DNA of 64,000 bases from Rhabdobacter roseus (GTDB lineage: Bacteria > Bacteroidota > Bacteroidia > Cytophagales > Spirosomataceae), in assembly GCF_014202275.1 (NCBI RefSeq), contig NZ_JACHGF010000003.1:620001-684000 (forward strand). Reading direction: 5' to 3'. A program made the position numbers and the translations under genes. A model generated the notes under the pieces. The model had not been told where the DNA came from and ran no database searches. It worked only from the letters and a program-made list of their open reading frames with translations. Positions 43,472 through 52,004 of this stretch are shown here, piece after piece. Position 1 is the first letter of the stretch. Each line of letters starts with the position of its first letter.

Positions 43472-44307
43472 TACTTGCGGTATTTTTCTTCCAGTTCCTT
43501 ATTCTGCCGGATCCGGTTATCCAGCATTTTCAGCACCACGTACAGGTTTTCGTGTTCCAGCGCCCGGAAGCGGTTCGGGTCCTCGTTGGCCATCGACAGC
43601 GCCGCATCCAGCCAGGGCGTCGCGTTCGGCGCTTCCGGTACCGCCAGGTCGTCCGGCTTTTTTTTCTGGAATACGTGCGGAAAGACCTGCATCAGGTGCG
43701 GGATCATGCCCTGGTAGTTCCAGGCAATAGTCTCGCACAGCGCGCGGTACTCCGGCTTCCGGAAGCGCACGGCATCCGGCTCTACCCGCGACTCGTCGAA
43801 GGGCCTGCGGGCATCCTGACGGCTGTACGGCCAGATCGATTTCCCCGGCCGGTAGAGCAGCGCGCAGAGCTTCGCCAGGTCACGCTTCAGGTAGGTTTCG
43901 GCCAGCATGAATTCGCCAAACGTCAGGTTGGCCAGCTGGTGGGCCGGTGCCCATTGCACCCGCTTATCCACCGTGATTCGTTGCAGGATCCAGAAGCTGG
44001 GCGGCGCTTCGGTATACACCCAGTTGCAGGTATTCAGCAGCTCTTCGCCAAGCAGGGTCAGCGTGGCGGGCTCGCCATCTTCGGCCTGGTACCGGTGGCG
44101 TTTTTTTTCGTCGAAAAAAATCGAAATCACATCGCCTGGGATCCCGTACAGCAGGCACGGAATGGCCAGGCGGTAATGCGCCTGCTGCTGCCCGGCGCTC
44201 AGCAACCCTCGCAGGGGCAGGAGCATCTTTTCGGGTACTTCCGCGTAGCAGGATGGCCCCCTAAAAACGCGCTCTTTTTCGCCAATAAGTAGCTTAATTT
44301 CTCTCAT
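43471..44307 (-). CDS. Phage protein of unknown function (278 aa)
   Basis: Hydrophilic and mostly helical in the second half (IMRQNKELEEKYRK-type end). GEFMLAETYLKRDLAKLCALLYRPGK is the most distinctive stretch; it recalls tail assembly chaperone-like proteins but no family is certain. Located between DUF6712-like and 42956 genes; the start is 2 bp after the stop of the DUF6712-like gene. Confidence 0.45.
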   Translation of the reverse strand: MREIKLLIGEKERVFRGPSCYAEVPEKMLLPLRGLLSAGQQQAHYRLAIPCLLYGIPGDVISIFFDEKKRHRYQAEDGEPATLTLLGEELLNTCNWVYTEAPPSFWILQRITVDKRVQWAPAHQLANLTFGEFMLAETYLKRDLAKLCALLYRPGKSIWPYSRQDARRPFDESRVEPDAVRFRKPEYRALCETIAWNYQGMIPHLMQVFPHVFQKKKPDDLAVPEAPNATPWLDAALSMANEDPNRFRALEHENLYVVLKMLDNRIRQNKELEEKYRK

Positions 44308-44308
44308 C

Positions 44309-45274
44309 TTAGAACATCGTTAAGCCGCCAATGGATAGAAAATCCGGCTCGAAGCGCCCGCCGCCTGGGTTGTTGATTTCGGCCAGCAGGGTACTTACTT
44401 CGTCCCAGTAGAAGTCTGCCCGGGCCTGGGCTTCGGCCGCGGCCGCCAGGCGGTCCTTTTCCGAAGGTACCTTGTAGAACTTCGTGTTGTTGGTCCCCGA
44501 AATGGTGGTGCCATACACCCGCAGGCCACCGGCGTCCAGCTGGATCGCCTGCTGGAGCCGGATCACGTTCGCCACCGCCTGGAATACGACTGCCTTGCAG
44601 GCTACCCGGCGCAGGTCGTCGTATTCGTCGGCCAGGTTAGCCGCAGCCTTGATGGTAGCGTACTTGTCGCGGCCAATGAGGGGCTTCAGCCGGTCATCTT
44701 CCACGTTCAGCAGCTCCGGCAGCAGCGAGTTAAACGTCATGCGGCTACCGCCAATCGGGTAGATGTCCGACAGCTGCCCCGCCTTCCGCACCAGGCCGCG
44801 CAGCGAGCGCGTGTACTGCTCCGAGTTGGCGAATTCCGGGAAAGCCGTCAGCTGCGGCGCAGCTTCCAGCCAGGTAAGCAGGCGCTCCAGGGCGTCGAAG
44901 CCTTTCTGGATAAGCGACTCCACCAGGCGCAGGACCTGGTGATCATAAGCCGCCGTCAGGTTCTCGCTTTTCCCGATCGTGCTAATGCCCGAGTCCGTCA
45001 CCTTCACTTCACCCTCCGGCACGTACATGGCCAGGCCAAAGCGCGCCACCACCAGGCGCATCCGCTGGAACAGTACCTGCTCCGGCTCCGACATTTCGGT
45101 ATTAGCCGCCTGGTACTTGGTCAGGATCCGGTCGTAGAGCTCCTCACTCAGGTACGGGATCAGGATCGACTCCGCGGCTTCCAGCAGCGAGGGCTTTAGG
45201 TTTTCGAAGGTTACGTTCACGCCTACCGGCACGAATTCGCGCAGCTCCTCGGTCGAGCAGAAAAGTATTTTCAT
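44309..45274 (-). CDS. DUF6712-like phage protein (321 aa)
   Basis: The N terminus FENLKPSLLEAAESILIPYLSEEL and the helical body fit the DUF6712 type found beside portal genes of Bacteroidota phages. Family assignment is from remembered layout and not confirmed by a search. It overlaps the portal gene by 4 bp and is probably part of the connector. Confidence 0.5.
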   Translation of the reverse strand: MKILFCSTEELREFVPVGVNVTFENLKPSLLEAAESILIPYLSEELYDRILTKYQAANTEMSEPEQVLFQRMRLVVARFGLAMYVPEGEVKVTDSGISTIGKSENLTAAYDHQVLRLVESLIQKGFDALERLLTWLEAAPQLTAFPEFANSEQYTRSLRGLVRKAGQLSDIYPIGGSRMTFNSLLPELLNVEDDRLKPLIGRDKYATIKAAANLADEYDDLRRVACKAVVFQAVANVIRLQQAIQLDAGGLRVYGTTISGTNNTKFYKVPSEKDRLAAAAEAQARADFYWDEVSTLLAEINNPGGGRFEPDFLSIGGLTMF

Positions 45275-46617
45275 TGGGCAGTTTGTTTGGCACCGTAGCC
45301 GGTGTCGGTGGTCGTTAGAATAGAGTCTCGAGTCAGTATTTTGAGGCCGGGGTAGCGCTGCTCCCAGCCGTTGTAGCGGGCTATCCAGGCCAGGGGCTCC
45401 AGGAGGAACTTCCGGATGGGCTGGAGACGGAATTTTTCAATCAGGTAGGCTTCGCGCTTGTCAGATCCACCGCTACGAGCGCCCATTTTCTCGCCCCCGG
45501 CAAAGCCGAAAACGGTCGGATCCGCGCCCAGGGCGTAGGCTATCTGGGCGTTACCTTCCAGCACGTCGGCCAGGTACTTGCCGTCCTTGGTGAGGTCGTT
45601 AAGGGGCGTGATCGTTACCAGGTTGCGGTATCCCTTAATGCCCTGCATGTCGTAGATTTTTTCGGTGATGATGGAGCTCCCGGCCTTCTCAATATCCGTG
45701 AGTGCCTTTAGCATCCCGTCCAGCCATTTTTTCTTAAGGCTGAGCTGCTCCTCCGGGCTGGCTTCATCCCAGGCGGCTTCCCCGAAGTACTGTGGCCAGT
45801 ACTCGTTGTCGATCTCGAAGTGGTACTTGAGCGACATCCCATTTTTCATGAAGTACTTCTTAAGGCTCGGTACAGATTGCACAATGTCCAGCCAGCCTGA
45901 TAAAATAATTGCGACATGAAAAGGTAATTGGTAGAAGACTTTCCCGGCCGTAGGGATGTTGATCGGGTAGATGTAGTTGGTTTTCGTGTCGGCCCGTACC
46001 TGGTCAATCGAGCCCCAAGCGTAGGGATCGATGGCCGGTAGTGTAATCGTCGTATCCGGGCTGTTATTGGGCCAATCCGCGGAGATCAGCACCTTTTCGC
46101 ACTTGCCTTTTTTCTGCTTGCTCCACCGGCAAAAAGCCGCCTCCTGATGCACGAAACCGACTATTTTGGTCCGGTCCTCGTTGGGGATGAGTTCGACCCA
46201 GGCGTTGAAAAACCACAGCAGGTCGTTGGCCAGCTCGTACAGCGCGCGGTTTACCTGAAAATCGTCCAGGAAAGCCGTGATCTCGGGGTCATCAACCCAC
46301 TCGAATACGTCGTTCCCGCGCTCATCGACGCCCACGCGGCGCATGGCCACCAGCCCCCCGCCAATCAGCTCCGAAGTACGATCCCCCAGCAGCCGCGGGA
46401 TCAGCGTATTTTTCGAGTACTGGTCGATGATCTGCTGCGGGAAGTCGTTCCCTTCTCCCCAAAACTCCACTTCGTCCGTCGAGCCGTAGGTCGTATTCTC
46501 GGTGCGGGGCATGGTCGGGTTCGCCGCCGGTCGCCCGCTGGTGAACATCACACCATGCGCCGCAGAATGCGCCACGAGCAGGCTATTACTATCAACGAGG
46601 TATTCAATCTGGCTCAT
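45271..46617 (-). CDS. Phage portal protein
   Basis: 448 residues, normal for small portals. The stem region has DLLWFFNAWVELIPNEDRTKIVGF, then AWGSIDQVRADTKTNYIYPI and the portal-like crown/stem YLADVLEGNAQIAYALGADPTVFGFAGGEKMGARSGGSDKREAYL. It forms the dodecameric ring through which DNA is packaged, docking the terminase. Its gene order position after the terminase and small 46614 gene supports the assignment. Confidence 0.78.
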   Translation of the reverse strand: MSQIEYLVDSNSLLVAHSAAHGVMFTSGRPAANPTMPRTENTTYGSTDEVEFWGEGNDFPQQIIDQYSKNTLIPRLLGDRTSELIGGGLVAMRRVGVDERGNDVFEWVDDPEITAFLDDFQVNRALYELANDLLWFFNAWVELIPNEDRTKIVGFVHQEAAFCRWSKQKKGKCEKVLISADWPNNSPDTTITLPAIDPYAWGSIDQVRADTKTNYIYPINIPTAGKVFYQLPFHVAIILSGWLDIVQSVPSLKKYFMKNGMSLKYHFEIDNEYWPQYFGEAAWDEASPEEQLSLKKKWLDGMLKALTDIEKAGSSIITEKIYDMQGIKGYRNLVTITPLNDLTKDGKYLADVLEGNAQIAYALGADPTVFGFAGGEKMGARSGGSDKREAYLIEKFRLQPIRKFLLEPLAWIARYNGWEQRYPGLKILTRDSILTTTDTGYGAKQTAQ

Positions 46618-46895
46618 GAAACAGGATGATCATTGAAGAAAAGGATATTGTCGAAGTGCACCGGCTGTACATCATGGGTGCCGAAGGGTACCAGGTTGAT
46701 CACGCGCTGTGCCACACTTCCGGAGCGCTTCCCGCCCTGGCTGAGCGTGGCTTTCATGACCCGGTACTGGCCACCGGTACGCCGCCGCCGGTCGGCCGTC
46801 AGGAAGCCCACCACAAACGGCACGCCCTCGCCGGAGGCCTTCGTCTCCCTCATGGCTTCCAGCATGTCTTTGGCTTTGATGTACGGCTTATTCAT
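46614..46895 (-). CDS. Hypothetical phage protein (93 aa)
   Basis: Hydrophilic, with GFLTADRRRRTGGQYRVMKA in the middle. It overlaps the portal start by 4 bp and is therefore likely translated with it. A short hairpin (GGGTG/CACCC) lies directly before its ATG. No family recognised. Confidence 0.5.
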   Translation of the reverse strand: MNKPYIKAKDMLEAMRETKASGEGVPFVVGFLTADRRRRTGGQYRVMKATLSQGGKRSGSVAQRVINLVPFGTHDVQPVHFDNILFFNDHPVS

Positions 46896-46927
46896 GGGTG
46901 CAAGCTACACCCAGCGGCAAGCGAAGG

Positions 46928-46940
46928 AAAGGAAAGTTGC
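46928..46940 (-). repeat. Copy of the intergenic repeat, variant AAAGGAAAGTTGC
   Basis: One mismatch in the 13-mer, exact in the core GGAAAGTTGC (46931-46940). It lies upstream of the hairpin abutting the start at 46895. Confidence 0.6.
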
Positions 46941-46968
46941 AAGGCTGGCCAGGTACCTTCTTTTTTCG

Positions 46969-46976
46969 TAGATTTG
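46969..46976 (+). promoter_or_regulatory. Candidate -7 box for the forward cargo unit
   Basis: TAGATTTG matches TAnnTTTG and lies 20 bp upstream of the ATG at 46997. No -33 element at the right spacing. It gives the forward genes a plausible promoter of their own. Confidence 0.4.
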
Positions 46977-46996
46977 GGAGAACTCAAATTTTTGGA

Positions 46997-47422
46997 ATGT
47001 TTGAATCACAAAACCAAAAGCTTCTGATGGCCCCCCGAAAACAATCTCCAAGCTCGCTCAATCCCGAATCAGCCCAGGTGACAGAAAATGACGCAACGGG
47101 CAGCGAAACCGATTTTATGAATTTCTGGGAACGCTTTTTCGAGCAAATTCCAGCCGTTTCGCCATCCGACTCGCGCATCTTACCCGCTCTTGGTCCGGTT
47201 GATTATGGACCCGTTAATCGCTGGGGTCAAATGGCATGGAAGCCAATGGACCAACGTAAGTACCTAATCGAAGGCGCTCAGCGCGCCCTGGGCCAAAAGG
47301 CATGGAAGCCAATGGACCAACCTGCCCAGTCAGGAGGCCTTCAAATTGATTATATAACATTTGATGAGTGTAAGGAATTTTTTAATGACGACACAGGAAG
47401 CCTTCCGTCAGCTGGTGAATAA
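46997..47422 (+). CDS. Forward-strand cargo protein with an internal repeat (141 aa)
   Basis: Starts MFESQNQKLLMAPRKQSPSS; a longer frame opens at 46898 but the promoter box lies inside it. No membrane or signal segment. A repeat of AWKPMDQ occurs twice, encoded by a 23-bp direct repeat (47233-47255, 47299-47321). The DNA between the copies holds a 35-bp sequence also found at 57827-57861. It reads against the flanking phage operon, and the next cargo gene begins inside its 3' end. Function unknown. Confidence 0.6.
   Translation: MFESQNQKLLMAPRKQSPSSLNPESAQVTENDATGSETDFMNFWERFFEQIPAVSPSDSRILPALGPVDYGPVNRWGQMAWKPMDQRKYLIEGAQRALGQKAWKPMDQPAQSGGLQIDYITFDECKEFFNDDTGSLPSAGE
47233..47255 (+). repeat. 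23-bp direct repeat, copy 1
   Basis: GGCATGGAAGCCAATGGACC followed by AAC; identical to 47299-47321, spaced 66 bp start to start (22 codons). Confidence 0.9.
47256..47290. repeat. 35-bp sequence shared with 57827-57861
   Basis: 33 of 35 bases match the second locus in the same orientation. Here it is forward coding; at 57.8 kb it is the reverse strand of a phage gene. Confidence 0.85.
47299..47321 (+). repeat. 23-bp direct repeat, copy 2
   Basis: Identical to 47233-47255; the two copies bracket the 35-bp shared segment like a short target duplication. Confidence 0.9.
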
Positions 47423-47585
47423 CCCCTATCTCTGGAAAAAAACCAGCCTAACCAGCGCCAGCCGCCGCAGCTACAAGCACCGCCTGGACAAAGACGAGTG
47501 GCCCAGCCTGGACAAGATGGAAAAGCTCCTGGAGAGCGCTGGATCCTTCACCGTGGTACAAGAAAAAAAGTGGGCGCTGAAGTGA
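47385..47585 (+). CDS. Forward-strand small cargo protein (66 aa)
   Basis: Starts MTTQEAFRQLVNNPYLWKKT, 38 bp inside the end of the preceding gene and in another frame, so the two are coupled. The sequence VNNPYLWKKTSLTSASRRSYKHRL then ESAGSFTVVQEKKWALK suggests a small DNA-binding or toxin/antitoxin-like protein, but no family can be named. Followed by a 260-bp gap and a terminator. Confidence 0.6.
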   Translation: MTTQEAFRQLVNNPYLWKKTSLTSASRRSYKHRLDKDEWPSLDKMEKLLESAGSFTVVQEKKWALK

Positions 47586-47737
47586 AAAATTGCAGCGTTA
47601 CAGATTTGCAACGCATAAACTGCCCTTTTTACACTACTAGCACAACTCAACTTACTTACTCGCAGCCATTTGGCCCCCGGCAAATTTCCAAAAAAGGTAC
47701 TTTGTCTCTCTCGACACCCCACCGTGCACTGTCGCCA

Positions 47738-47751
47738 ACTGCAATTGCAGT
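47738..47751. promoter_or_regulatory. Perfect 14-bp palindrome
   Basis: ACTGCAATTGCAGT in the spacer between the forward cargo unit and the terminase. Could be an operator; nothing else supports that. Confidence 0.35.
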
Positions 47752-47791
47752 AGGGGCCTGGGGGGCGATATATGATTGAGCTAATACAAAA

Positions 47792-47823
47792 ATTGCACTA
47801 TCCCAGGTCTGAGATAGTGCAAT
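47792..47823. terminator. Bidirectional terminator between cargo genes and terminase
   Basis: Eleven-base arms ATTGCACTATC and GATAGTGCAAT with a ten-base loop, in a 260-bp gap with no other gene. It separates the convergent cargo unit and terminase gene. Confidence 0.75.
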
Positions 47824-47844
47824 AGGTAAGAGGCCTGTGCCTGG

Positions 47845-49581
47845 CTACGATGACGTTACTACTGCCACCCCACTGAGCTTGCGCACCTGGTTGGTAGTCA
47901 CGCCCCAGAGCAGGGTGTCAGCTGCATCCGAGTAGTGCGTGGTGGTACGTTGGTCGAGCTCCGGATTGCGTTCATCTGCTTTGTTCTTCTCGTACTCACC
48001 GTTCTTGGTTCCGGCTTTCACCTTGGCACCACGCATACTCTCCAGCAGGTAGTTGCAATTGTTGCGATTGAATCGAACCGCCCGTATCTTCGCATGTTTG
48101 CCCTGGAGCAGATCGCCCCACATCTCGTACCGGCTCTTCGGTGCTGGGGTCCTGCCCAGGTAGATCTTCTTCACCTTCCAGCCCCGCTTAGATACCAAGG
48201 CGATCCACTCATCGGCATAGTTGAACTCCGAGATGGCATTGCCCTGGAGCGCCGTATGGTCGTAGTAGTAATACACGATGTTGTTCGTGCGCCGGTGGGG
48301 TTCGTAGTAATCACACCAACGTTTGGCCAGGTCTTTGAGGCGCTGGGGTTGCAGCACGTCCATCCCGCTGATCACGTCGAAGCGCTGGAAGCCCTTCAGC
48401 TGGCCAGTGGCCACGTTGTTGATGTGCGCTCCGTAGTCCAGGGCCGTATGCAGGGGTAGCCCCGGATCCAGATCCGCGTCCTTCCGGCAATCGTCGGCCG
48501 TCGTGCCAAACTCCAGCTTATCCAAGTGGCCATAATCGTAGGCATCGTACAGGTGCCGGTCGTTCAGGTGCGGATAGAAGTCTTCTTCCCCCGCACCCGG
48601 GCGCATGTTCAGGATGGCCGTCCGGTAGATGAACTTCGGCAGGCGCTCCTTCATGGCCAGGATGTTCTTGCGCCCAAAGCCTTCCACGTTCTCCCAGGTA
48701 CTGGCTTCGGAGAAGTAGGTCGTGTTGGCCCGGATCTCATCCCAGTACTTCTGGTACTGCCGGATCTGGTTAAAGATCGCCGCTTTCTTCCGCCCCTCGT
48801 ACACCAGGTACTTTTGCCAGAGCTTGAAGATCTCGACCTGGATGCCCTTCAGCAGCTCCACGCGCTCCGGCTTCATCTTATCTTCCATTTCCAGGATCCA
48901 CATGGCGCTCTTCCAGGTCGGCATGTCCGTACAGAATAGCATCGAGTGAAATTCCGGAATACCGCCGAAATACTGATCATCGCCCCGGTTGGTCATCAGC
49001 AGCTCATTGTCCAGCGCTTTCTTGTCCAGAAATTTCGCTTCGTCCCCGGCGATCCAGTGTACCGTTTTCCCGTTGGCGGAGCCCGGCCGGTCCTGGCTCA
49101 CCAGGCTGGCCACGGCTCCGTTCCGGAAAAAGATACAGTGCTCCGGCGTCAAGGGTCCCACGATCGGCTGGGGTACGTTCAGGCTTTTGGGCGGTGTCTT
49201 CCGGATCCAGAAGTCCCGGTCGCGCTTCCAGCCCATGGCTTCCCAGCCCTTCACCACCGGCGGCAGGGTACGTTCCAGCAATTGCAGGTAGGTCGCGCCC
49301 ACAAAGCAGCCGTGCCCCTGCGGCATCACTTCCACGTTCCGCTTCGTCCTGGGCGAAATCAAGCCTTCCGACTTGCCGGTACCGCGGCCCCAAACGGCGT
49401 ACTCCACGTTGGCCCCTACCATCATGCTCCGCAGCTGGGGCTTGTTGTAGTGCATGTGGGTCACCTGCACGTCGGCCGGTAGATCTTCCGGATTCCAGTT
49501 CAGGTTGGCCATGGCCAGCGCGGCCTCCCGGTCGTTCAGCAGCAACTCATCCAGGTCCAACGAGGCAACTACGTTACTCAT
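47845..49581 (-). CDS. Terminase large subunit
   Basis: 578 residues. Walker A is WGRGTGKS (64-71) and Walker B is VHWIAGDEA (174-182). The C-terminal nuclease has Asp382 in LDYGAH, then YYYYDHTALQGNA (about 435) and YSDAADTLLWG (about 556), the metal-binding acids. It packages DNA into the procapsid. The start overlaps the small-subunit-like gene by 8 bp. Terminase lies downstream of the capsid genes here instead of upstream. Confidence 0.93.
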   Translation of the reverse strand: MSNVVASLDLDELLLNDREAALAMANLNWNPEDLPADVQVTHMHYNKPQLRSMMVGANVEYAVWGRGTGKSEGLISPRTKRNVEVMPQGHGCFVGATYLQLLERTLPPVVKGWEAMGWKRDRDFWIRKTPPKSLNVPQPIVGPLTPEHCIFFRNGAVASLVSQDRPGSANGKTVHWIAGDEAKFLDKKALDNELLMTNRGDDQYFGGIPEFHSMLFCTDMPTWKSAMWILEMEDKMKPERVELLKGIQVEIFKLWQKYLVYEGRKKAAIFNQIRQYQKYWDEIRANTTYFSEASTWENVEGFGRKNILAMKERLPKFIYRTAILNMRPGAGEEDFYPHLNDRHLYDAYDYGHLDKLEFGTTADDCRKDADLDPGLPLHTALDYGAHINNVATGQLKGFQRFDVISGMDVLQPQRLKDLAKRWCDYYEPHRRTNNIVYYYYDHTALQGNAISEFNYADEWIALVSKRGWKVKKIYLGRTPAPKSRYEMWGDLLQGKHAKIRAVRFNRNNCNYLLESMRGAKVKAGTKNGEYEKNKADERNPELDQRTTTHYSDAADTLLWGVTTNQVRKLSGVAVVTSS

Positions 49582-50152
49582 CTTTCACGTCCTCCCAGGC
49601 GTCAAATTGGTCCTCAAACAGCTTCTCCTGCTCCCGCTTGTCCTTCGCAATCATCGACTCGATCTTCTTGTCCAGATCCGGGATCTCCACCGCGCCCACC
49701 AGCGTCGGGTTGTAGTTGATCACGTTAATATTGACCATACTAACACCATTGTCGCCTGGGTCTTCAGGCAGCATTGAAATGAGGTTCTTGTGCTCTCTTT
49801 GGACCGTTTTCTCGTCGCCAATTGCCCGGCAGGTATTAATGTTCTCCTTGATGGAGTGCAATAGCAGCGCCCGCTCAAATCTCCAGTCTATCGGGTTGGC
49901 GTATACGTACAGCTGCTTGCACAGGTCCACTTCCTTGCGGGCCATCATGGCCGTGATCCCGTATTTTTTTGCAACTCGCCTTGCCAACTCCGCTTCCGAC
50001 TCGAACTTGAAATCCTTCGAAAAGTAAAGCTGGCTGATGTGCTCGATGCGCTCCATCTTTTCCTTCAGGCGCGGCTCCAGGCTGTCCAGGGCGTTTTCGT
50101 TCGCCGCCTTCACCAGCACGTCCAGATCCCTATCGCGTTTCGCTAGTATCAT
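49574..50152 (-). CDS. Terminase small subunit candidate
   Basis: 192 residues. A helical N-terminal part with ELARRVAKKYGITAMMARKEVD reads like the helix-turn-helix of a small terminase. Position directly upstream of the large subunit with an 8-bp overlap supports it. No motif is decisive. It overlaps the 50130 gene by 23 bp. Confidence 0.6.
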   Translation of the reverse strand: MILAKRDRDLDVLVKAANENALDSLEPRLKEKMERIEHISQLYFSKDFKFESEAELARRVAKKYGITAMMARKEVDLCKQLYVYANPIDWRFERALLLHSIKENINTCRAIGDEKTVQREHKNLISMLPEDPGDNGVSMVNINVINYNPTLVGAVEIPDLDKKIESMIAKDKREQEKLFEDQFDAWEDVKDE

Positions 50153-50735
50153 TTTCTGTCAATTTCTTGATTAGTGCCTCTTTCTCGAATAGCTCAGCCT
50201 GCCAGAGCCGTATTTTTTCCGGCGTTCCGCCCCGGCTGGGCGTCAGGTAGGTACGCAGGGTATTCCGGCGCTTCACCAGGTCGGCCACGCTCTGCACGGC
50301 CGCTTCGGAGGTTTCGGGCAGGTACCCATGCGTTTCCCAGAACTTCACCCGGCCGTACACGTCATCCAGCTCCTGGCGCAGGCCGTAGGCCAGCCGGTGC
50401 GCCATTTCCTTCAGCTCGTCGCCCTGGGTAGTACCCTGGCTGATCAGCGTGCGCGCGCGCTCCTTCAGGGCGCTGCGCTCATCCATCAGTGCAGCGCCGC
50501 GGGCCTTCAGTGTCCGGATCTCGTCGGTTTCTTCCACCACCGGTTTGGCCGCTTCCCGCTCCCGGGCTTCGTCCAGGATCCTGGCCAGCTCCTCGGTAAG
50601 CTTGCGCTTGTTGTAGCCGTCGCTGGAGCCCGCAAAGAGCCGTTTTAGCACGGCGTTGCTGCCGTGCGCCTGGTAGAGCTCCACGCCGGTCCAGTACACC
50701 GGCTCGGCCAGCCAGGCTTCTATTTCCTGTATCAT
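50130..50735 (-). CDS. Hypothetical phage protein (201 aa)
   Basis: Mostly helical with coiled-coil stretches (EIRTLKARGAALMDERSALKER, KEALIKKLTEND). It opens the packaging unit after a 14-base-pair hairpin at 50749. Could be a terminase-associated or DNA-binding protein. No family recognised. Confidence 0.5.
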   Translation of the reverse strand: MIQEIEAWLAEPVYWTGVELYQAHGSNAVLKRLFAGSSDGYNKRKLTEELARILDEAREREAAKPVVEETDEIRTLKARGAALMDERSALKERARTLISQGTTQGDELKEMAHRLAYGLRQELDDVYGRVKFWETHGYLPETSEAAVQSVADLVKRRNTLRTYLTPSRGGTPEKIRLWQAELFEKEALIKKLTENDTSETR

Positions 50736-50748
50736 GTGCGTGCGTGGG

Positions 50749-50791
50749 GTACAAGAAAGGCCAGGTGCAACGCTCCCGGCCTTTCTTGTAC
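50749..50791. terminator. 14-bp hairpin between structural and packaging genes
   Basis: Arms GTACAAGAAAGGCC (50749-50762) and GGCCTTTCTTGTAC (50778-50791) with a 15-base loop. No T run on either side. On the minus strand it precedes the start at 50735 by 13 bp. Confidence 0.6.
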
Positions 50792-50818
50792 AAACCCATT
50801 CTTTAACCTATGAAAAAA

Positions 50819-51010
50819 CTACCCATTATTCCATCGTATGTAAGGACAAATGTCCTTGCGCGCCCTGAGCCAGGCTTCCAGCTCTGGCGTGATCCGGGCC
50901 AGGTCTACCTCGCGCCCATCGATCACCACCGGCATCCGGTCGGATTTCCTAAGCCCCACGATCTCGTAGGGCTTAGGCGTTGGCTCGGCGGCTTTCTTTT
51001 TCTTGGCCAT
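50819..51010 (-). CDS. Hypothetical small phage protein (63 aa)
   Basis: Lysine-rich start MAKKKKAAEPTPKPYEIVGL and a short structured end. It lies directly after the 51012 gene (1-bp gap). Likely a minor virion or scaffold-related protein. No family recognised. Confidence 0.45.
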   Translation of the reverse strand: MAKKKKAAEPTPKPYEIVGLRKSDRMPVVIDGREVDLARITPELEAWLRARKDICPYIRWNNG

Positions 51011-51011
51011 G

Positions 51012-51560
51012 TTACTCTTCGGCGGCTGGAGTCAGCGGGATTGCCGCGTCGTACAGCAGTTTGAAGGGCATGTACGCCTGGATGTTCACGCCGTAGCCCG
51101 ATCCGTCGCCGGTCACGGTTTCCGAGTCGTGTAGGGCGTGCATCGTAGCCGGAAAATCCTCCAAACCTACCTGCGCCAGCTTCCCGTCGGCGCGCTTCGC
51201 CAGGATGATGAACCGGTCGCCCTGGGCTTCGTTGGCAAAGTAGTTTTGCTCCGGCGAGTCACCTGGCATATAGCTGGTAGCGTTCACGTTGAAGCCAGTG
51301 GCGTCCCGGCCGCCCAGTTTTTCGTACTTGAGTTGCCCCTTCTCAATGCTCACGTACATTTTGTGAAACATCTTCCCGACCTTCATCACGTGGGGCGTCT
51401 TGATCACGTACTTGTCTACAGCGTTGGCTGGGTTGGCTTCCGGAGTCCCGAAGGTCTCGATGTCGTTTACCGACGCGAAGTACAGTACCTGCGCCAGGCC
51501 GGGCATTAGGTTGGGCCCCGTCCCGAAAGGGGGCTGCATAATACCTGCGTATTCGCTCAT
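51012..51560 (-). CDS. Phage structural protein (182 aa), tail tube candidate
   Basis: Beta-rich with MFHKMYVSIEKGQLKYEKLG and SYMPGDSPEQNYFANEAQGD. Size and closeness to the capsid genes would fit a major tail protein or head decoration protein. No named family can be asserted. Confidence 0.45.
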   Translation of the reverse strand: MSEYAGIMQPPFGTGPNLMPGLAQVLYFASVNDIETFGTPEANPANAVDKYVIKTPHVMKVGKMFHKMYVSIEKGQLKYEKLGGRDATGFNVNATSYMPGDSPEQNYFANEAQGDRFIILAKRADGKLAQVGLEDFPATMHALHDSETVTGDGSGYGVNIQAYMPFKLLYDAAIPLTPAAEE

Positions 51561-51606
51561 GTGTGTATAGCGTTAAGTGTTAATGACTAATTTTCCCTGG
51601 CAGGGC

Positions 51607-51945
51607 CTACTTCGATTTCTTCAGCAGTACGCCCGATCCCCGCTTCACCAGCTCAGCGGCCAGCTTGTCGTCCTTCACCACGTCCAGCGCGGTGTACTGG
51701 TTACCTTTGTACCGGAAGGTCGGGATCACCACCTCGTAGGTATCCTTGCCTACCTTCACCGTAGGTACTCCGGAGGCCGTCAGGATCTCGTCGGCCGCTT
51801 TGGCCAGCTCTGCCTTCAGCTCCTGGATGATGGCTTCGCTCGTGCTGATCTCTTCGTCCGCTTTCAGCACCTGCTGCACCAGCTCCTCTTTCGAGAGCTT
51901 CTCCAGCTCTTCCTTCGTCAGGAATCTATTCGTTTCTTTTGACAT
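51607..51945 (-). CDS. Small phage protein with coiled coil (112 aa)
   Basis: Helical N terminus (EELEKLSKEELVQQVLKADEE), then a strand-rich end with VGKDTYEVVIPTFRYKGN. Next to the major capsid gene; could be a head decoration or head-completion protein. No family recognised. Confidence 0.45.
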   Translation of the reverse strand: MSKETNRFLTKEELEKLSKEELVQQVLKADEEISTSEAIIQELKAELAKAADEILTASGVPTVKVGKDTYEVVIPTFRYKGNQYTALDVVKDDKLAAELVKRGSGVLLKKSK

Positions 51946-51962
51946 GATTTTGTAGCAATAGC

Positions 51963-51989
51963 GCCCCCGATCCGTGGCCGGCCGGGGGC
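51963..51989 (-). terminator. Hairpin before the 51945 start codon
   Basis: Seven-base arms GCCCCCG and CGGGGGC; on the minus strand followed by CGCTATTGCTAC and then the ATG. Same layout as other start-proximal hairpins in the prophage. Confidence 0.5.
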
Positions 51990-52004
51990 TAGTGGGAACA
52001 ATGA

